A DNA stretch of 64,000 nucleotides from Hemicordylus capensis (taxonomy: Eukaryota; Chordata; Lepidosauria; Squamata; Cordylidae). The notes beneath the pieces were generated by a model. It did not search any database. It was not told where the DNA came from and was given only the letters and a program-made list of their open reading frames with translations. Positions 43,401 through 53,500 of the stretch are shown here, one piece after another. How positions within the stretch are numbered: position 1 is the first letter of the stretch; each line of letters begins with the position of its first letter. The stretch spans positions 14,279,320 through 14,343,319 of the forward strand of contig NC_069670.1 in the NCBI RefSeq assembly GCF_027244095.1, read 5' to 3'. The translations under genes and the position numbers were made by a program.

Positions 43401-46400
43401 TCATTTTCTCTGAGTAAACTCTTGGGAAATAAGATGGCCCTTCCTACTTTCCGCTGATGATACGATTCTTACGTCACACACCTAGATTGGATCATGCAGG
43501 CATTTATAAGCGAAGGGCTGATATAGTCATGAGAAGTTGTTAACGATTAATTACAATGAACTTTCAAAAAACCCAGGGCCAGCAGGGGGAAAGCGGAGGG
43601 AGGGATAAGTACACCCTCCCCCAACCTTAAAAACAACCTCCCCCACCGCCTTCGAACCAGCAGAACCGTCGGTCATTCGAACTGGTTCGGAGGCCCATAA
43701 AGAGCTTCCGAACCGGTTCCGTGCACATCCCGACTGGGCGGAGTGAGCAGAGCAGAGAGGGCGCCTGAGCGGTCTATGTGCATATGGCCAAGTGCTAAAA
43801 CGCTTCCGCTTTCCAGGAAGGGGAGCCTGACAACGCACGAAGAGCAACCGTCCCCTGCCAACCCCTTCCTGCAGGGCCTCGACAGGCCAGAGGTAAGAGC
43901 CCCAGCTGGGCCTGGCTCGCTTTCCACCCCGGTACCCAAGTTGTGAAGGGTGGGACCCATTTGCTCCCTCCCTTGTTGCTGCCTTCATCTTCTGGCTCTG
44001 TTTGGATGCCCAGGCGGCCCACTTTGGGCTTCTTTGTTGTTCATTCAACAGGACAGTCAGCCTTAGGAACATAGGGAGCTGCCATATACTGAGTCAGACC
44101 CTTGGTCTATCTAGCTCAGTATTGTCTTCACAGACTGGCAGCGGCTTCTCCAAGGTTACAGGCAGGAATCTCTCTCAGCCCGATCTTGGAGATGCTGCCA
44201 GGGAGGGAACTTGGAACCTTCTGCTCTTCCCAGAGCGGCTCCATCATCCCCTGAGGGGAATCTCTTACAGCCTTCCCTGTAACAGGGATGCCAAAGGCCA
44301 CTGCAGCCGTGGATGCTGGAAGTTGTAGTCAACACCACCCTGTGGGAATCCCTCTTACAGGGAACACTGCGGCCCTGGCTCAACCTCTCTCTCTCCTTCT
44401 CTTTCAGGGCAACAGACCTTCCACTGCCAACACTTCCCGGACCCGCCCTGGTGGTAAAGAAGTGTGTCTGCTTGGGCCCAGGGGGCTTCCTGGGGGGGGG
44501 GTTAGAATGGGGAGGCTAGAATAGGGATGTTTAAGGACCTGTTCCTGTGCATCTGGCTTATGGCTGTGCTATTTTCAGACAGGCCTCCAGCTCCCGAGAG
44601 GCCGGACGGCGGCGCTCAGAAGACCCCCCGCCTGGAAGCCACGATGGACGCTTGGTCCGACTACCTCCGGACACACTTGCACCCTCGTAGCGTCTTGACC
44701 ATCCACCAGTACAATCACGAAGGGTAAGGCTGGTGTCTCTGTTTGCTCTGGAAAGCTGGGGAGAGGGGTGGGAGACCCTTTTAAGCCCTGAGCCCCATTT
44801 AGACAATCCACTGGCCTTTCCCTCATAGCCCTGGAGACACCTTTGGCACGACCCCGCCTCTCTCTCCTAGGGAATCCGGCCGGCTGGAGGCCTTTGGCCA
44901 AGGGGAGAAGCTCTTGCAGGACGACTCCTACCTGGAGGAGCTCGAGGACCGGCTGCACTTCTACGTGGAAGAGTGCGACTACCTGCAGGTGGGCCTGGCT
45001 GCCGTCACCTGTCCTGCCAAGCCAGGGCCTGGGGGAAAGGGGGGCCATACCGGGTGGGTTCTGGGCAGGTTGTGTTGTAAAGCAGACCCTAATGGGAGGA
45101 GGGGGCCCCAGGTAGATCTCACTCTGCTGCTAGATCTCTGGAAGACTGGTGGCGGATCGGCAAGGATCCCTCAACTGGACGCAGCTGGGGAGAAGAGCTG
45201 GGCTGGTGGTAGCAGGCACGACTTGTCTCCTTAACTAATCAGGGTCTGCTCTGGTTGCATATGAAAGGGAGACTAGAAGTGTGAGCACTGGAAGAGATTC
45301 CCACCTCAGAGGATGGGGCCGCTCTGGGAAGAGCAGAAGGTCCCAAGTTCCCTCCCCGGCAGCATCTCCAAGATAGGGCGGAGAGAGATTCCTGCCTGCA
45401 ACCTTGGAGAAGCCGCTGCCAGTCTGTGAAGACAATCCTGAGTGAGATGGACCAAGGGTCTGACTCAGGATATGGCAGCTTCCTATGAGAGTCTCAGGTA
45501 GATGAGTCCTCCTGACACCCAGTGAGAGGGTGGGTCTGCAGCTCCTCCTCCCCATTCCTGGGGCTGAAGACCCTTGCTAAAGAGGCACCTTTTCAAACTG
45601 GCCGTTTTCTTCTATCGAGCAGGAGGAGAGCAACCAGCCGTATCCATCCCCAGCACAGCATCCCTCCAGTGGCTGTGGCTGGTGTCCATCTTACGTTTCT
45701 TTTTAAAATCCTGCATGTTCTGGAAGAGGGAGCCATTTTATTTTGTTTGTTTGTTTGTTTATATCCATGTAAACCGCTTTGAGGATGTCGTAGATTAAAG
45801 CCTTTGTCTCAGAGCAAGCTCACGTGAGGCCAAGAAACGATTCAAGATTATTGGTAGGTTCAACAGAGCTTGAACCTTCCTGATCTTGGGGTGGAATTCC
45901 AGGGAAAACTCTTTATTTTGCAGTGGGATACGTGCAAATATATTCCACGTACAAGCCCACACGTAGCTGCAGAATGTCTGGGGAGGAGTTTGCACCAGAG
46001 AAAATCCCCCTTCACCCCCTGAGTTACAAACCAAATCAGAGAGGCCTGTAAAAAGAATAGTTAAAAAAAAGAAAAGAAAAATCACCCCGCTTTATTCTGT
46101 TTCTAGAGACTGCTCCCGTCTGAGGCTCCACGTTGTGTGGTGATGCTCTCGCGTCCAGATGATGGGAGATCGGCGTTTGTCACACCCTGCCTGTTTTCTC
46201 TCCCTTGGCCCAGGGTTTCCAGGTGCTCTGTGACCTGCACAATGGATTTTCGGGCGTCGGGGCAAAGGTCACCGAGCTGCTCCATGACGAGTACGCTGGG
46301 AAGGGCATCCTGAGCTGGGGCCTGACTCCGGTTCTTAGCAGGGCGGTAAGTCTGAACTGGGCCCCTCCGCTCCCGTCTCTTCCTCGCGGGGACAGCGAGA

Positions 46401-49400
46401 TGGCGCAGGCGGCCGGTGTTGTAGGAAGGATGACATACCAGGCCAGGCCAGGTCGCCCCTTCGCCTCGGATGAGCCTCTTTCCACGAGCCGAATGCACAG
46501 GGTTCTTGTGAGGGGACCCCTATGGGGCAGCCCCACAGAGGAAGGGTGGGCTACAGCTGGAATGAGCCCGAAGAGAGCCATCGGGAGCCTCACGCACACT
46601 GCCAACTGAGCTCACGGAGGGAGAGAATTCATGCCAGCATTGATTTATATCGAACGCACAGGCCCCCTTTTGACCAACTCTGCTCTCTCCCCCGGGATTC
46701 TCTGCCGTCTCTCTAACCCTTTCCACTAGCCCAGGCAGTGTCTCGGATGACCCAGAGCTGCCTTAATCCTTCCCCCGAGATGGCTGCTTTCGAGCCAGAT
46801 CTCCAGTCACCTACACGGCTCACGGGGTTCTGTGGTACCATTTGGCTGCCTGCTCCTTGCCGCTTCCCCTCTCGCAGCCGCCCCGCCGTTCAGACTCCCC
46901 CCAAATGCAAAAAGTGAGGGGCCAGCAAAGGTGACCCCCACCCAGCCCTTGAGACACCCATCAGCCCCGTGGCTTCTGACCGGCGGCGTCCTCCCGCTTC
47001 ACAGGATCCCCAGAGGAATCTCTACCGGCTCCTGAACACCGTCCTGGGCGTGGTGCACCTTTCCAGCCACAGCTCGCTCTTCTGCCCCTTGTCGCTGAAC
47101 GGGAGCCTGGGCCTCCGGCCGGCGGGCCCCGTGGCCTTCCCGCACCTCCGCTACGATGTGAGTATGCCCAGAGGGAGGAGGGCCTTTGGGCGCACAGAAC
47201 GGGAAGGATCCCCGTTGCTCTTTGGGAAGCAACACCCCGTCCGACAAGCAGGCCGCGGCTTTCTCCCCCCTCTGCAGGCCTCCCTGGAGTACCACACGAG
47301 CGCCATCCTCGCCCCCGTGCTGGACACGGTCACTGCCCCGTACCGGCTCCAGACCTCGCCGCTCTCCATGGTGCAGCTCGCGGACGGCGTGAACTTCTCA
47401 GGGCGAAAGGTACCCTAGTGAAAGAGAGGAAGGTTGACAGTCCTCCTGATCAGGGTATCCCGCCGGTGGCCCCTCGAGCCGCGATTCCCAGATGATGTTG
47501 GGAATCCAAAGGCTGCAGCAGCAGGGGCTGATGGGCGTCGTAGTCCGCACCAGCGTGGAATCCCTGTTACGGGGAAGAGAGAGTGCAGCTCTGACTCCAC
47601 CGCGTTTTGGCAACTGGGAAGGAATTTTATGGGCTTATTTTCAAGTTAGTTCCCCCGTCTGTTCCATGGAAGAGCGGTCAAAGCAACGTCGTTTGGTAAA
47701 AAAATACAATTTTCTCCCCGTGTGGATGGCTGGTTTCGGGTTTGGCAGCCATGAGCCTGGCGTGCCTGGGGGAGGCCCCTCTCCCTTCTTGTCCTGTATC
47801 CAGAGGGGGCCTCTGCATCCTCTCCCCTGCTTCAGGTAGCCGCTACGGTGGCCGCTGTGCCCTTTCCGATGGCCGAGGGACAGTCCCTTCCTGATGCTCT
47901 GTGCAGCCACCAGTCCGCCGTGCCCTGGAGCCCCCTGTCTGGATGTGGCGGGCAAAGAGAGAGCCGCTGTTTTGCTCAGTCGGTGGTGCTCAGAGGGGTC
48001 AGCAAAGACCTCCAGGTCAGGTAAGAAGTGTGTGCGCCTGTATCGCAGCAGGGCCTGACGGACTCGGGCTTGTCCTCCAGGGACTAGGGGCCAGGTTTTC
48101 ATCACTCCAGGAGGGAACTGAGGCTACATTCTTGCTCTTCCCCACCCCCCGCCCCCCGGTGACCCAAATTTGGGGCTGGATTTAGTGCCATGCGGATAAC
48201 TACAGCCAGCCAAAACCTTTGTTGAACTCATTCCCGCTGCTCACTGAGCAAAGCAGCACCTTTTCCCAGTGGCGATTCTCTTGTATGGAGCAGGAAGAGA
48301 GCGACTGGCCCTCTCCAGCCCCAGCACAGCACCCCTACAGTGGCTGCTACTGCCATCTCCCTAACATTGCTTACGATTGCGAGTGCTTTGGGGACAGAGA
48401 GCCATTTGATTTCTATTTTTCTGCGCAAACCGCTTGGCGGACCTTTGGTTGAAAAGCAGCGTAGCAATACACACAGGAGCCGTGGCCCTTAGCAGCTCCT
48501 TGGATAAGGCTCAGGGCTGACCTCTGAGGACGTGGCAACCGTCGGGACTTGCCCTCGAGCCTGCCCCTCTGTCTCTTCCAGCAATCCGCCCCCAGGCAGC
48601 GAACCCAAGTCGATCCTCCACATGTGTGAGACGGGGCAGGAAGTGCTGGCCCGCTACCTGTACACGGTGTCCTCCCAAACCTTCAGGTGGGTGGAACTGA
48701 GCGAGGAAGTGGGTAGCGGGGCGAAGCGGCGGGGGGAGGCAGCGGCCAGAGCTGACGCGTGTTCTGTTTTCACTCCGCAGCACTTCGTACCTGCTCCGGG
48801 GGCCTTGCAAACTGCTGGCTCCTTATCCCCGGTTCTTCTCGCCTCAGCTGAACAAGCAAGGGCACCTCCTAGACAAGCCTCCAAGCGCCCCAGCGAGTAA
48901 GTAGCCAGAGCCTGGGCCGCCCTTGTCGGGGAAACGGGGGGCTACTCGGCTCGGGCCAATCTCCCTCACTGCAATCTCAGGGCAGCGCTAGATACGACGA
49001 GGAGAGGGCCAAGACAGCCGAATCGTACAAAAACCAGCCGCATTGTAGAAAACCCTTTGAAAAGACCTGGTCATTTCCCCAGATACCAGGCACTGTCTTA
49101 CCTTATTGTCCACTCAGTTTCAAGTTCTTTTTATTCTCCCAGCCCTTTCAGCAAAGGCTCTTGCGACAGGGAGCCGTCCTTTCCTTTTTCTACGTATCGT
49201 AGTTGCCCGAATCGAAGCTGACTCTGCATTTAAGACAGACCCCTCTAAAAATGGAGGTTAAATACACTTACACCCGCACTTCCTCCAAAGGAACAGGACT
49301 CTGAATTTAAGATGACCACCCGAGTTCTAATATCAAAAAACTTGGCGGGAAAACTAGTCTTGGATTCAGGTTAATACAGTAAACCAGATTTAAGAATTTT

Positions 49401-49791
49401 TTCTTGGAAAGCAATACATAAATAGTTGGGGAGCTGCGGTTTGTTTGTTTGTTTGTCTGCGGTCATGGTGTGCCACTTTGCGTCGTTTTGTGAAAACAGA
49501 AAAGCGGCCTGGAAAAAATCAATCTTGTGCCCAGTCGTCTTCTCTTTCCCTCCTCCAGCTGTTGAAAGCATCCCCGTCCTTGCCGCCCTCCAGTCCTCCG
49601 CTGCCCTGCGCCAGACCCTCGATCATTTCTACACAGAGCTGCACCACATGGACGTCCGCCGGTGGGCAAGCTTCTTCTCCGCAGGGGTGGAAATGGAGGA
49701 CTTCCAGGAGGCCTTGCACGAGCTGAGGACGCTATCCCACTGTTACAAACTGGGCTCTTCTGCAGAAGGATCCGAGGACGAGACAGACTGA
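40345..49791 (+). CDS. MSTO1: MSTO1 (misato), complete, 14 coding exons
   Basis: Tubulin/FtsZ-related protein controlling mitochondrial distribution and morphology. Coding exons: 40345-40425, 41840-41975, 42066-42135, 43817-43892, 44408-44453, 44579-44723, 44871-44988, 46214-46345, 47005-47157, 47278-47409, 47836-48020, 48582-48686, 48781-48896 and 49559-49791. They join in frame to 575 residues (human 570). The N terminus [20 protein letters not shown] resembles the tubulin GTP-binding start, and [11 protein letters not shown] corresponds to the tubulin signature-loop region. Human matches include [15 protein letters not shown] and [17 protein letters not shown]. All introns are GT-AG except intron 2, which uses a GC donor. 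The promoter at 39990-40344 is GC-rich with CCAAT boxes. The gene follows DAP3 in tandem and converges on GON4L. Confidence 0.97.
40865..41085 (-). repeat. tRNA-derived SINE, third family
   Basis: Reverse copy in MSTO1 intron 1 with CCAACACTCTAATCACTACG at the head end. Confidence 0.75.
41840..41975 (+). CDS. MSTO1: MSTO1 coding exon 2
   Basis: [20 protein letters not shown] to LILMDLK plus one base. The acceptor is CTTCCCAG. The 3' boundary is a GC donor (CAAAG/GCAAGC); no GT fits the required phase and the human homology. Confidence 0.95.
42066..42135 (+). CDS. MSTO1: MSTO1 coding exon 3
   Basis: Completes Gly, then [20 protein letters not shown] to VA and two bases of Trp, donor GTGAGC, acceptor TTCTGCAG. 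It lies only 90 bp after exon 2. Confidence 0.95.
43600..43740 (-). repeat. GAACCGGTTCG-type repeat
   Basis: TTCGAACTGGTTCGGAGGCC and CCGAACCGGTTCCGTGCACA. I recall this kind of repeat as common in squamates, but the class is not known to me. In MSTO1 intron 3, ending about 75 bp before exon 4. Confidence 0.45.
43817..43892 (+). CDS. MSTO1: MSTO1 coding exon 4
   Basis: Finishes Trp, then [20 protein letters not shown] to RPE, acceptor CTTTCCAG, donor [15 protein letters not shown] matches human QGKLTTHKEE. Confidence 0.93.
44066..44275 (-). repeat. 5S-headed SINE, 5'-truncated
   Basis: Body and tail of the 5S type, lacking the 5S head. It abuts a MITE fragment (44268-44369) in MSTO1 intron 4. 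Confidence 0.8.
44268..44369. mobile_element. hAT-type MITE, internally shortened
   Basis: TTCCCTGTAACAGGGATGCC and ATCCCTCTTACAGGGAACAC ends in MSTO1 intron 4. Confidence 0.65.
44408..44453 (+). CDS. MSTO1: MSTO1 coding exon 5
   Basis: 15 codons, [15 protein letters not shown], plus one base, in a weakly conserved linker. The call rests on acceptor CTCTTTCAG, donor GTAAAG and matching phases on both sides. Confidence 0.75.
44579..44723 (+). CDS. MSTO1: MSTO1 coding exon 6
   Basis: [12 protein letters not shown] linker, then the conserved [24 protein letters not shown] block, acceptor ATTTTCAG, donor GTAAGG. Confidence 0.96.
44871..44988 (+). CDS. MSTO1: MSTO1 coding exon 7
   Basis: [20 protein letters not shown] to EECDYLQ, acceptor CTCTCCTAG, donor GTGGGC. 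Confidence 0.97.
45195..45490 (+). repeat. 5S-headed SINE
   Basis: In MSTO1 intron 7. The head has TTAACTAATCAGGGTCTGC and GAAAGGGAGACT; body and tail as in the family. Confidence 0.85.
45600..45790 (+). repeat. Repeat-D family (GGGGACAGGGAGCC type)
   Basis: One of a set sharing CCCAGCACAGCATCCCTCCA and a tail like AAACCGCTTTGGGAACTTTTG. Others: 15-115, 1760-1930 (reverse), 10480-10620 (reverse), 19525-19645, 48240-48470, 56650-56880 and 63490-63725. Looks like a SINE or LINE 3' end; class uncertain. Confidence 0.65.
46214..46345 (+). CDS. MSTO1: MSTO1 coding exon 8
   Basis: 44 codons, [20 protein letters not shown] to LSRA, containing the tubulin-like glycine loop region. Acceptor TTGGCCCAG, donor GTAAGT. 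Confidence 0.97.
47005..47157 (+). CDS. MSTO1: MSTO1 coding exon 9
   Basis: 51 codons, [20 protein letters not shown] to PHLRYD, acceptor GCTTCACAG, donor GTGAGT. Confidence 0.97.
47278..47409 (+). CDS. MSTO1: MSTO1 coding exon 10
   Basis: 44 codons, [20 protein letters not shown] to FSGRK, acceptor CCTCTGCAG, donor GTACCC. Confidence 0.96.
47836..48020 (+). CDS. MSTO1: MSTO1 coding exon 11
   Basis: [20 protein letters not shown] to KDLQV plus two bases, including [11 protein letters not shown] identical to human. Acceptor TGCTTCAG, donor GTAAGA. Confidence 0.96.
48240..48470 (+). repeat. Repeat-D family
   Basis: CCCAGCACAGCACCCCTACA ... GGTTGAAAAGCAGCGTAGCA, in MSTO1 intron 11. Confidence 0.65.
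48582..48686 (+). CDS. MSTO1: MSTO1 coding exon 12
   Basis: [20 protein letters not shown] to SQTF plus two bases, acceptor TCTTCCAG, donor GTGGGT. Confidence 0.93.
48781..48896 (+). CDS. MSTO1: MSTO1 coding exon 13
   Basis: [20 protein letters not shown] to PSAPA plus one base, acceptor CACTCCGCAG, donor GTAAGT. Confidence 0.94.
49559..49791 (+). CDS. MSTO1: MSTO1 terminal coding exon 14
   Basis: [20 protein letters not shown] to SEDETD and TGA (49789-49791). RRWASF is conserved with human. An acidic end is usual for misato. Confidence 0.96.
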
Positions 49792-49853
49792 TTATTTTCC
49801 TGTAACAGAACTGCGATTGGCCTCGTTTAAAAACAAAAAAAGTAATTAAAAAA

Positions 49854-49859
49854 AATAAA
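49854..49859 (+). terminator. MSTO1: MSTO1 poly(A) signal AATAAA
   Basis: Canonical hexamer 63 bases after the stop. The GON4L signal on the other strand is about 160 bp further on. Confidence 0.85.
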
Positions 49860-50016
49860 CTTGCTGATGCAACCGACAGAAGCCTCGCCTCGTGTGCTGG
49901 GCTGCTCAAGGCGGGGTGTGTGGTTTTCCAAGTCGGCCGGGTCCTCGGAAACACCCACCGGCTCTGCGTACGCAGGTAAGGAGGCGCTGCTTTCTCTTTG
50001 AGCACAAGAGAATGGC

Positions 50017-50022
50017 TTTATT
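50017..50022 (-). terminator. GON4L: GON4L poly(A) signal (AATAAA on minus)
   Basis: TTTATT on the plus strand, about 320 bases past the stop. Other minus-strand candidates are weaker. Confidence 0.6.
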
Positions 50023-50341
50023 TGTTTTCCAATACCACTGCACAATAAATATCCACCCAGAAGAGGCACGGGAGAGAGTGCACATATTTCCCCAGTCTTA
50101 AAATATTTACATCGGACGTCATCCAGAAGTCAGTACAATCCACATCCTTCCAGTATGTAGCAGATGATCACCCCTGCTCCCTTTCGGGAGCCTTCAGAGG
50201 CAGCTTCAGCGTGATGGGGGGCAGGGGGAACAGAGGACTCTGGAGCCAGTGACAGCAGAGGAGGAGATGCTGGCAACATCCTCCCTCGCCGCCCTGCACG
50301 GGGTGCCAAGCTCTTCAGGACCTCAGGGCTGCTTCTCCTAC

Positions 50342-50500
50342 CTAACAACCTTGTTCCTCCCGCTCTTCCTCCGAGAGGCCTGGGTCTCTGTCCGACAGCT
50401 GGTCGGTGTTGCTGGTGCTTGTTCCGTCTTCCTCGTCCTCCGAGCTAACGTCGCAGGCCGTGTGGAACAAGGTCATCAGCTCTCTGAACCGGTGGGCGAC
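50342..50500 (-). CDS. GON4L: GON4L terminal coding exon
   Basis: [20 protein letters not shown] to REEQGC and TAG (50344-50342), acceptor [29 protein letters not shown] matches human. The last residues differ (human ends SEEELDE), giving a slightly extended tail. Confidence 0.96.
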   Translation of the reverse strand, partial: VAHRFRELMTLFHTACDVSSEDEEDGTSTSNTDQLSDRDPGLSEEEREEQGC

Positions 50501-53500
50501 CTGGAAGAAGAAGAAGAGCAGAACCCGCTGCTTTCAGAACGGAGAGGGAGGAAGGCCGTTTGCTCCGCAGAGTCCTGCCGGAGGCTGTACATCTTGTGGC
50601 TTCCAGTTCCCTAAAACACATGGGAATGGGTACAGAGGAACATAGGAAGCTGCCACATACTGAGTCAGACCACTGGTCCATCTAGCTCAGGATTGTCAAC
50701 ACAGACTGGCAGCGGCTTCTCCAAGGTTGTAGGCAGGAGTCTCTCTCAGCCCTGGCTTGGAGATGCTGCCAGGGAGGGAACTTGGAGCCTAGATGCTCTT
50801 CCCAGAGCGGCTTCATCCCCTGAGGGGAATCTCTTTCAGTGCTCACATATCAAGTCCCCCATTCATATGCAACCAGGGTGGACCCTGCTTAGCTAAGGGG
50901 CACAGTCATGCTTGCTACCACCAGGCCGGCTCTCCTCCCTAGGGTAGGATCTAGAGATTTCCATCCCACGAGGACAGATGTGCAACACGCCTGCCCCACC
51001 CGCCCAGTTCCCTTCTATGCTACATTCCCCCCCGACCCCTGAATTCAGCTAGGAGAGTTGGTTCTGTCTTTACCCCTTAACTCTCCTTGGAACCTGCAAT
51101 GAACAGCCAGGGATAAACCACTAAACAGAAATAGGCACATGCATCCATGCTAGTTTTCACCAAGTACAGAGCTGAAAGGGAAAACGCCAATAAATGGGAA
51201 GTTTATCCATAAAATACAGCTCAGTGACTGATGACTATACAGTCATCCCTCTGGTTCCGTTCTGGCAAAACCTCGCCACTGGGGAGGCATTAAAGCAGGG
51301 CTACTCAACTTTGCCCCTCCTGCAGATTTTGGCCCACAACTCCTATAATCCCTGGCTATTGCCCACTGTGGCTGGGGATTATGGGAGTTGTAGTCCAAAA
51401 ACAGATGGGGGCCTAAATTGAGCAGGCCTGCATTAAAGTCTATGGGAAACGGGGGGTTAGGGGAACCACAACTGCAAAAAGACCCCAAAATAAAGAGAAA
51501 AATACCCCCAAAATGCTATTTTAAAAAAATCACAAAAAATCCTGTAATATCGCCAAGAGTCACCAAGAAGAATGAGCAGATTGAACCTCTGGGATTTTTT
51601 AAATTTGGACCCCCAGATCACTCAAAGGCATTTTAAATTGGTAAGGGACAGCAAGAGGAATGAGCAGTTTGAACCTCTGAACCCCACCCCACCCCCAAAT
51701 CACTAAAAAACCTCACCAGATACTCCGGTCACAGCTGGCAAGACCTGTCACAATTTCCTAATCACATATACTCAAAACCACGGTTGGTAAAAACGTGGCT
51801 GGCACGGGGTGATTGCACTGCTTTCCTCTGTCCAGTGTGGTTCACAACCCACACTAAGGACAAGCACTAAGAACAAAATCTCATTCTGTGACCATCCAGG
51901 CTTTTGGCCAAGGAACCGTCCCTCGCTCTTTTTAATTTTTAACTGCATCTGTTGTTTTTACTGAATTGTTTTTAACTTCTTGTTAACTGCCCTGAAGGAC
52001 GGTATATTTTAAAATAGAAGTCAAGCAATTTAAAGCCTCTCCCATATATAGTCCGTAAGTGCAGGTTGTTCCAAACAATAAACTGCAATGAGTGACTGAA
52101 CCCTTGTAAGAGTCAAGACTGTTATTTCCACGTCAGCCCGAGACCAGCCCTGCTCCTCCAATCTCAGTGTGGTGCAAGTGGTCAGAGTGTTGGACTAGGA
52201 CCAGAGAGTCCCGAGTTCAAATCCCAATTCAGCCATGAAACCCACTTAACTCTCCGCCTAACCTACCTCACAGGGCTGCTGTGAGGATAAAAACTGAACC
52301 ATGTACACCCCTCTGGGCTCCGTGAAGAAGAAGTGGGGTAGAAATGCAAGAATTAAAAAAAATACAAATAAAGAAATCCGCTTTCGAGTCTTAGCGAGGT
52401 GGTGTTTCCAAGCCGGCCCCCACCAGAAAGCGCAGAGATTGGGTTCGGCCTTCGCTGCCCACAGTGGGACAACCTTCCCCAACGGACTCACCTCCTCGGC
52501 GGTCTTGTTGTACAGCTGCTGGGAGATGGCGTTGAACGTGTCCGGCTGAGCTCCTCGCTCCTGGCAGGTGGTCAGGATGACCCGGTCGGCCTCCCTGGAA
52601 GAGCAAGGTGTCCGCTGTGGGAAGAGGCAACTGAGGCCTGTAACTTCTCCCCAGGCTCGATCAGCAGCGTTAGGCCGACGGAAGAGTGCCTGGGCATCCA
52701 TTTTCTCCCCGTTTGCAGGAGGAAATCCCTTTCAGACGGGCAAACAGGCCGTCCATTTGCTCCCACTGGACAGGGCCGAATGCCAATTAGTCTGACAGGG
52801 CACCAAGGCGGCCTTCCCTCCCCGGCACGGCTTCGGAGCCTCTCGCCCCGCCCTTTTCCCCTCCTCTGGTTCCCTCTTCAGTGGGGCGCAGATCCGGTGG
52901 GGGGGCCCAAGAGACTCCAGGACAAAACCGCTTCCCCTGACCATCCCAGGAGCCCCGCTGGCCCTTGAGCAGGGGAGCAAGACGTGGCTACTCTGCCCCG
53001 GGGGGGGAGAAATCGGCCGGGGGTCGCACGCAACGGCGCCTACCTGGTCCACAGGACGACCTTCTCCCCGGTGGAGCTGACCTTGATGTTCTTGGCACAC
53101 ACGGTGGCTTCCGTCACACGGGGCAGCGTCTCTTCCCGCGCGCCGCCCTCCGCTTGCCGCCGCGGTTCCTGCAAACCCTCGCTCGCGCCGGCGGCCTTCC
53201 CTCGGCCGCCGCCGGCCGGGGCTTGCGGGCTACGAGCCCCTGAGGCCTCCTCCGCCTGAGTCGCAGAGTTTCTTCCCGCGCGGTCTTGGGAGGGCGAGCC
53301 CCCCAGGTCCCTTCCTTTGCCGCCGGCATCCCCCTCGGCCTCTCTGTCTCCACTCCTTGACACCCTGAGACACGGGCGAGGCGGAGCAGCAAGTTTGTCC
53401 GAGAGGCTGGCCTGCGGAGGAAGCGCTTGGGGCAGAGCCCGAGCCGGAGAAGGGCCGGCGTCGGGAGAGCCCAGCCGCCACGCCGTCCCTGCAGCCGCCT

